Shown piece by piece: positions 46,101-52,657 of a stretch of 52,657 nt of DNA (within the stretch, counting starts at the first letter, position 1; each line of letters opens with the position of its first letter). The stretch is from the NCBI GenBank assembly GCA_001584585.1, contig LSYV01000045.1:487101-539757 (forward strand), read 5' to 3'. The translations under genes were made by a program, and so were the position numbers. The notes beneath the pieces are model-generated. The model worked only from the letters and a program-made list of their open reading frames with translations. It had not been told where the DNA came from and made no database searches. The stretch comes from Gonium pectorale. Its lineage: Eukaryota; Chlorophyta; Chlorophyceae; Chlamydomonadales; Volvocaceae.

Positions 46101-48884
46101 AGGGCGCCTCGGGGCGAGTGGTTGAGGGCCTGTATATGGACCAGCCAGTTGCGGTCAAAGTCCTGATTGATACGCCGCTTGGAGACTGGGGCATCAAGTC
46201 CCCGTCGCCGCTGCGGGCTCAGGCGGCGATGGCCCCCCTGGGCGCAATGCCCGATCCCACGCCCCCCGGCGCTTCCCCTGCCGGCCCCGACGCGCCGGGC
46301 GGCATCAGCACCGAGCCCGCCAGGGGTGCCCCCGCTGGCTCCGCTGCCCTGGGTGCCAACGATCCGAGTGTCCAGGCTGCGTTCCCTGAGGCGATACACA
46401 ACTTTGCGCACGAGCTGGCGGTGCTGGCGCGCTGCCAGCACCCCAACGTGCTGCGCCTGCTGGCGGCCTGTGTCCAGCCCCCGCGCTACTGCCTGGTTAT
46501 GGAGCGCATGGAGACCAGCCTGGCCAAGTTGCTATACGGGAGGCCGGGCGTCTTGCTGCCCATGGACGAGGTACGTCGTACCGTGGACCTACCATGGTAG
46601 CACGAGCGCGGTACCTACAGCGTTGTTTTGCTGCTTCTGTCAGCCCTTCCCGTGGGCAAGTCCCGTGTCGCCATGTATGCTCTACTCGGTGCGCCGTGTA
46701 GGCATTGGGGTGTTGTGGCGGAGTGTAGTGCAGTCTGCAGAGGTTCGATGGTGGTGCCCCCGTCCCGGGCGGACCCGACCTGCCCACCCGGGCCCATTAG
46801 CCAGACGACGCTGCGAAGCTGCATGGAGCAGCTGCCGGTGCGGCATGGACGCCCAGTCCCGTGTGGCGAAGCGCCTCATTCAACGCCCTTCTCCGTCCAC
46901 CCTGTGCCCCTCGCCTGGCGCGGCGACAGGTGATCAGCATAGCACTCCAAGTAGCCCAGGGGCTCGAGTATCTCCACCCCACCATCGTCCATCGCGACCT
47001 CAAACCGGAGTGAGTCCTGATCGGCCTGTCAGACCCTTGTATTTATCCCGTCTGCATACCACTTTTACCTCGGTTTCGCCCGCATGCAGGAATGTGCTCA
47101 TCAACAACCCGGAAACCCCTCGGATGGTTGCCAAGTTGTCGGTGAGGCAGGGGGTGGGGGGAGCGGGGCCCGACGGAGCGGCAAAGGGGGCGGAGGATGA
47201 AGGGGGAAGCGATTGGCGGGGGACGCCTTGAAGAGCAGGGAGCGGTGCGCTGCGAGAGAGTCCTTTGAACTGATGCTGTTGCCGCGCAGTCCTTGACGGC
47301 CCACGCTTGGGTAGGCAATGGCGTCACATGCCGCAGTGATATCGGCGTGAAGACCTGACCCGGCGTTGCTGATGTTATTGCGCGGATGCGCATTGTTCTT
47401 CCGCAGGACTTCGGGTTGTCACGGCTCCGCAGCACCGTCGCCGCGCCGACACTCAACCCAGAGGTCGGAACGGTAAGTCTACGCGACCGGCTCGCCTGCC
47501 CGTGTACTTGTCTGCATCATGAGCTGCATTTTGCGTTGGGAACTTGGGATGGGTGCTCAGAAACACACGCGCCCTGCCGCGCCCTGCATCTCGCTTCGCA
47601 TTCGACAGCTGCCCATTGCCCTCCCCGCCCCTTTTTACCGCATCCCTCCGCCCCGCATCCCTCCCCTTGCTTCGTGTTTTTTGTTGCGTGCTGCGAGCAG
47701 CCCGTGTACATGGCTCCAGGTGAGGTTTGCCACCTAGTTGATGCCGCGGGTTGTGTTTCAATGGCGGGTGGCTGTCTGGGTATCTGGTCTCCAGCAATGG
47801 GCATGCCGTACCCAAGCTGCAGTACGGCGCGTTTGCTTTAGATGAAAGGGCTGGACGGGTGGACACTTCCTTGGACTGCAAGTGCTAAACCCAACTGGCA
47901 GCGCTTGCCTTGTCGCACCAACCTTGCCTATGTCTGCTTGCAGAGCTGTACGCAATCAGCAATTACGTCGTCACACACCATGCAGATGGTGGGTCGCTGG
48001 CTGAGCGGTTGGAAGATTCGCTGATGTGTGCTCTGCGGCCACACACCCCTGAACCTGTGCGCTGATGTTACTCCTTGCATTTGCCGCGCCCACCCCATCT
48101 ACGTGGCGCACCTGGCTCAGCCAGTGGGTACAGTTTTAAGGACGCCCTCCAACCCAATGACACCCGGCCCGCAGTGTACAGCTTCGGAGTGCTGCTGTGG
48201 GCAATGCTGTCCGGGAAGCGGCCCTGGGAGGTGCGGCCGGGCGTGCTTGTTCCTGTTGTCCCTGCGCGGCCGTTTCCTGGAACTACCTCGCCGCACCCTG
48301 AGCGGGCTCGGGGTTCGCATCTCTGCCTCATACACCAAACATGATCCTCGCGCTCCCTGCAGGGTTTCGACATGATCGCGGTCGCAGTGAGGTGAGCGAA
48401 GCGCTGGGCTTTGAGAATCAGCCTATCTATTGCATGCTTGCCCTGCCTTGCAGTGGCCTGGGGCCGCCCCACAGGGCCGCAGCACATTGCCGGGTAGCAC
48501 ATGTCCGCGTTGCTCATGACCAGCGCATTGCTGGGCGCCGTACGTGGATAAGGTCTGGCCTTCGCGCGTTTTGCTCTTCGCGGAAACGCAGCGACCTTGT
48601 TGCACCCGCCCCGCCATGTGTTTCTGGTCATCAGGGTCTGCATGCTGGGCGAGCGGCCCCCTATCGACGCCATCGCGCCGCAGCGCCTGCCGCACAAGCT
48701 GCGGCGCCTGATGTTGCAGTGCTGGGAACACGACCCAGAGAGGCGCCCTGCGGCCGCGGAGCTGGTGAAGCAGCTGCTGCTGGTGCGGGAGCAGGTATGT
48801 ACGCTGCACATGTACAGCATACCCTGCGCACGGCGGGAGCTGCACAACATGACAGGACCCTTTCTGGTTGCGGTCTGCAAGTGA
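42797..48884 (+). CDS. Receptor-like TKL protein kinase with signal peptide and transmembrane helix
   Basis: Sixteen exons, phases closing (2,646 nt, 881 residues): 42797-42899, 43149-43342, 43679-43838, 44071-44102, 44349-44450, 44581-44682, 45084-45381, 45567-46570, 46930-47009, 47090-47141, 47407-47472, 47701-47719, 47944-47988, 48121-48230, 48363-48391 and 48635-48884. The protein starts with a signal peptide (WSATLVALILAQ). A Cys-containing ectodomain of the volvocine kinase type follows (ILDDLTLSESDWDAF, QLSFRGLVLDGL). The membrane helix is at about 326-344 (AVLVAVAAAIALW), then RQQRRRK. Kinase motifs are GKGASG (Gly508), VAVKV (Lys528), HELAVL, HRDLKPEN (Asp688), DFG (710-712), APE (736-738) and HDPERRP near the end. 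The Asp of the alpha-F DVYSFG motif is Ala770. Introns after 43342 and 44450 appear to have GC donors. The last exon may be spliced further at 48796. The ligand is unknown. Confidence 0.85.
43050..43117. repeat. (CCCTCA)n microsatellite
   Basis: About eleven near-perfect CCCTCA units with one or two CCCTTA/CCCTTG variants lie in the first intron of the kinase gene. The opposite strand reads (TGAGGG)n, similar to but not the same as the TTTTAGGG telomere repeat of Chlamydomonas. Confidence 0.95.
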
Positions 48885-50748
48885 ATGCTCCTGCTCGATA
48901 TGGGAATTAGCAGAAGGTCCGACCTGCGCCGGTCCAGTGCGACGTTTGTACTGCACACCAAGGCTTGCTAGCTGGCCGGAATCTTGGGTGTTGATGGGGT
49001 AAGATACCAGGGCCTCCCCTATGCCATCGCATCTCCTCCCTGCGCGCTGCTCTGATAGTACGCCGTCCTGCAGGTTCGTCCCACCTGCAATTCCACAGGC
49101 GTCGGTTCACGCATGCCGTACTCCCCATGCTCCCATCTCATTGCCCAGCTCTCGCCCTCGCACCCCGCGGCCCTCGTAGACAGCTGATGATGTGACAAGG
49201 CCCAAGGCACCGCCAAGCAGTTAGCCTGGCCTGCACCGCCTGCAGCTGATTTTCGCACGTCAGCGCCAACCCTGCCGGCGCCAGGTAGTACAATGTGACG
49301 AGCAATCCCCTTCACGGCATGGCGTCTAAACGTTCGAGTCAATGGAAGCTATGAGGCTGTCACGCTATAGCGCGTGACATCAGTGACGTGCGGAACGCGT
49401 GCTGAATGGTATGGTTTCGCGCACGGTCCCCTGTAGTTCATAGTGTGTATTATTCTCGTGCGGGCTAAGCCATGTCTTGCTAAGGCGGTGCAGTAGGATG
49501 AGATGTTGAGCGTACGTTGCAGCTGCAGCTATGGCGTTCCGGTTTACGGAGGGCAGTTTCGGAAGCCGATGAGGATTGTAGGGCAGGCCTTGTTTGTACG
49601 GCACCTGCCAGGCCTCAAGCACTATGGCCAAGCGCTGAGAGGCGTCCTGGCGCGCTCACGCTGACGCCCGTAGTTCTTCAGGAGCGGTGCCTTCTAGATA
49701 TTCCACTGGCGTTTGTCGTTGTGATTTCAGATTCGTAGTCTCTGACGCTGCGTGCCCTGAAGGCATGAGTCGCTCCACCAGCTCTCGCGGTGTGAGAGTA
49801 GTCCACCTTATCCAACATGGTTCCTAGACAGAGCACGCACACATTCCGTAACCGCGTGCTTACTAAGGCATTCATGCTGGCAAGAGTTGGAATATGGACT
49901 TTGCCATAGTGCTCAAATTCCCACCTGATAGGCTATGAGTAGCAGCTTCGACAGCTTAAGAAGTTTCATTTGCGTCCTTGCGTGGAGCCCGATGTGCCAC
50001 TTGTGTAGTGCCGCACGCTTGCAGGGGTGTTCTCTGATGCCTAAAGGTGCTGTCTTCGTGGAACCATAATGCAGCATATTTTGTTCTAGCTTTGTTGCCC
50101 AGTGGACGTACCCTGAAACGGTTTTGGATGGGTGTCTTTGTCGTATCCGATTGGTGCACACGCGCATTTTACGGTCACCCGTCTTTAGCACGGCGCCAAG
50201 TGCAATTTGTAGGTGTATGCGTATGTGCCTATTGACTGATCACCGTTCGCGGTTGTAGATTGTGATTCATTTGTGGCTACTTAGGCGCTGTCGCATCTTA
50301 CTCCTGGGCAGCAGCCCACGAGCAATGCGTAAACCCCTACGATTAGCTTAGGCCCACTGACGGCAGAGTATGCAAGGTTGTTACCGCCATCATGTCCCGC
50401 GATCGAACAGACTGTAGCTGTTGTACACGCCTGGCTTCAGTTCTTCCCAGAGCCAGGGGGAGGGAACAGGGCGCACAGCGTAGCCTGACTGGTGAGCAAA
50501 ACAGCGCTCGTGTGCATCCTCACAGCGCCGCGGATCCGTTTGGCCACAGACGGTAGTGCCACGTCAGTGCATAGTGACCTGATACAGCAACCCGCCCCGT
50601 CATATTATGCATACGGAACCGGCGCAAGTTTTCTGTTCCACAGCAACTTTGATTGGCACTAAGCCACTGCAGCTCGTTGTGGGTTTTCTACGGCCCCTGG
50701 CGCCATGTCCATTGCATAGCGAGGACCGATCGAGTTGCGGCTAGGACC
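48885..50748. other. Intergenic region
   Basis: No gene is recognised in 1.9 kb. A perfect 7-bp inverted repeat (GTCACGC...GCGTGAC) lies at about 49358-49377. The kinase 3' UTR should be at the left end; no TGTAA signal was found there. Confidence 0.45.
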
Positions 50749-50882
50749 ATGCCAGCACAGCCGCAGTCAGCGCGAGCGGGAGCCTCGCAGCGGCCGGCGC
50801 TGCTCGTGGCCGGCGGAGGCTTCGCGGGAGTGGTGCTGGCGGGGCGCTGCGCGGCCTTCTGCGACGTAACGCTCGTTGACCC
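50749..50882 (+). pseudogene. Orphan first exon of a FAD-dependent oxidoreductase (AIFM2/NDH2-like)
   Basis: A clean first exon with ATG codes for about 44 residues and ends at a good donor (CC|GTGGGT, phase 2). After a short Ala-rich leader it has the Rossmann dinucleotide-binding motif ALLVAGGGFAGVVLAGR followed by FCDVTLVDP, typical of the start of AIFM2/FSP1-like and type II NADH dehydrogenase proteins. The next part of such proteins (usually a KDYFE-like sequence, then the rest of the FAD domain) is not found downstream. A kinase-derived fragment begins about 400 bases on instead. It may be a truncated gene, or a real gene whose later exons lie beyond the window. Confidence 0.5.
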
Positions 50883-51294
50883 GTGGGTCGCCTTCGCCAA
50901 CGCGGTAGCGTGGTCTTCGGCTGTGCTTTTTGCAGCATTGGGAATTGGAACTTAAATGAACCACTGCCTTAGGGCGGGCATGTGCGTGTTTGGGCCGGGC
51001 TTGGTGCTTGCGATGTGGTGGCCGATGCGCACTCCTGGCTTGACTGCCGGGGCTCGGGAAGAGCGCTTGCGGAGCAGGGCTGGGCCACGTTCGCCGGTGA
51101 GCATCACCCCCAGCTTCAATCCTGAAGGGGAGACGCTGGCAACAGAGATGCAGTCGACACGGGACACAGCCGATAGGTGTGACTGGTGATCCTGCAGCGT
51201 GGGCCTCATGGGGATGGTATGGGTCCGAGGGCGCTGCCGGCTCTCACGCGCCCGTCAGTGCGCTAAGTGGCGCGAGTACCGAAGTCGCCGGCAG

Positions 51295-52092
51295 CGCCCC
51301 GGCTGACCCCACTGCCCTGGGTGCCAACGATCCAACGGTTCATGCTGAGTTTGATGAGGCGGTGCACAACTTTGAACACGAACTTGCGGTGCTGGCGCGC
51401 TGCCGCCACCCCAACGTGCTGCGCCTGCTGGCGGCCTGTGTCCAGCCCCCGCGCTACTGCCTGTTTATGGAGCGCATGGAGACCAGCCTGGCCAAATTTT
51501 TGTACTCGAGGCTGGGCGTCTTGCTGCCCATGGACGAGGTACGTCGTACCGTGCACCATCACCAAGCTGTCTCGAGCCGTTCTCCACTGCGATACGGTGG
51601 CCCATCCCCAAGCTTTATACCCCACCCAAGAACCAAAGCCCAGCGCCCTCCATCCGTTGCGGTGCTGCTCCGGGCTGCCTTCCAAGTATGGTGCGGCGGC
51701 CCAGACGCACCCCATCTAATGCCGTGCACACTGTACTCCACCCTGTGCCCCCTCGGCCGATGCGGCTTGGCCGCCGGGTTGGAGAACGCTGCAGGTTGCA
51801 AGCCCGTCCCCTCCGTTAAAACCTGAATTCAGTACCCTCGCTTTGGTGCGTCGACAGGTGATCAGCACCGCACTCCTAAGTATCCCAGGGTCTCGAGTAC
51901 CTACATCCCACTATCGTCCACCGCGACATCAAGCCGGAGTGAGTCCTGACCGCCCTATCCTCTGTCCCCAACTAGCAAGACGGCACGAGCGACAGCATGC
52001 TAGAATCGATAGTGATTGCCCTAACTCCACCCAACTACAGAATCGTGCTGATCAACAATCCGGGAAGCCCACACGTGGTTGCCAAGCTGTCG
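51295..52092 (+). pseudogene. Truncated, frameshifted copy of the adjacent TKL kinase gene
   Basis: Three blocks correspond to exons 8 (3' part), 9 and 10 of the kinase gene at 42797-48884. They are about 51295-51538, 51858-51938 and 52041-52092, with the same splice junctions. Even the start of the first intron (GTACGTCGTACCGTG) matches. The first block keeps LARCRHPNVLRLLAACVQPP. The second block is 81 nt instead of 80 because of a one-base insertion after CTCC, so the HRDIKPE coding is out of frame. The ATP-binding loop, the DFG exon and everything after are absent up to the window end. Between 50883 and 51294 there is only unrelated sequence. This is a segmental duplication followed by decay. 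Confidence 0.8.
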
Positions 52093-52657
52093 GTGAGGCA
52101 GGGGACGAGATATGGAACGGAGAGCAGAAGTTGGGGTAACCTGAGTAAACGCTTCATAGAAGACTGAACAATGCATGCCGACCGTGATCGGCAGGTGGAG
52201 GCTTGACATGCATGCATGCAAAGCGAACATACAAGTGGAAGCTTGACACGCGAGGCATGCAGAAAGGACAAACGGAGAGCGGCAGACGAGAGCGCACATT
52301 GCGACATGGCCGGTCACGAATGGTCGGTTACGAAAGCCGTGCACCCGTAGTCAACAGGCATGAAACCCAGCCTAGCTGCGCATGGACGGACGGACACACG
52401 CAGGCACGGGGTGATCCTAGGGGCCTCCGTCCGACCCCAGTGCCGCTTCGCGGCGGGGACTCCGCACAAAAACGAAAGCCGGCGGGAGGAGGGCCGGTGG
52501 GAGGAGAGGGGACAGGGCATCGGGGTGGTGCGACCAGACCGCCTTACGCGCTGCTGCCAAGCCGGGCGCCCACGCTGTGTGGAACATGGTTACTATTATG
52601 AAGGAGGCCCCGCCAGCTGCGGTGGGAGCCTACCTACAGGCTGTCTGGGATACCAGG
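52093..52657. other. Non-coding end of window
   Basis: No kinase exon (DFG, APE) follows the truncated copy. The stretch contains a spaced direct repeat at 52193-52248 and otherwise nothing recognisable. Confidence 0.5.
52193..52248. repeat. Spaced direct repeat, 16 bp, period 40
   Basis: AGGTGGAGGCTTGACA at 52193-52208 recurs at 52233-52248 with two changes. GCATGC-type alternating sequence lies between and after the copies. Confidence 0.7.

Overview
The window looks like nuclear DNA of a volvocine green alga (Chlamydomonas/Volvox group). It is GC-rich. Genes are split by many short introns with GTGAG/GTGCG donors and CAG acceptors. Proteins carry long Ala/Pro/Ser/Gln-rich stretches, and one gene is a membrane-anchored TKL-type kinase of the kind common in these algae. 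No rRNA, tRNA, CRISPR or bacterial-style operon was seen. All spliced genes were modelled by eye from splice signals, codon phase and family motifs. For the complete models the phases close exactly, which is the main internal evidence.

Left part (1-11.8 kb, minus-strand genes): a complete 7-exon HOP2 meiotic recombination gene (2190-4422), a long gene-poor stretch, a complete 7-exon A/B-type cyclin (8922-10892), and two phase-compatible exons of an unidentified gene (11369-11788).

Middle part (14-32.4 kb, plus strand): a large helical-repeat protein gene with colinear resemblance to FANCA of the Fanconi anaemia core complex (14083-19589; it contains a 20-N gap that looks like a false gap). 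It is followed by the most striking locus, a 26-exon gene (20944-32434). That gene encodes about 1,909 residues: a basic targeting-type N-terminus, one transmembrane helix, about 760 residues of coiled coil, about 740 residues of disordered Ala/Pro/Ser-rich linker and a complete PTC7/PPTC7-type PP2C phosphatase domain.

Right part (33.6-52.6 kb, plus strand): a LIP2 lipoate-biosynthesis octanoyltransferase, an organelle-targeted-looking coiled-coil protein of unknown function, a membrane NAT8-like GNAT acetyltransferase, and a 16-exon receptor-like TKL kinase (42797-48884). After these come an orphan first exon of a FAD-dependent oxidoreductase and a truncated, frameshifted copy of the kinase.

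The genes do not form one pathway. Recurrent themes are mitochondrion-related functions (PTC7-like phosphatase, LIP2), DNA recombination/repair (HOP2, FANCA-like) and signalling (cyclin, kinase). GC-AG introns recur in at least three genes. Spacers of 0.7-4.5 kb between genes hold no recognisable gene.
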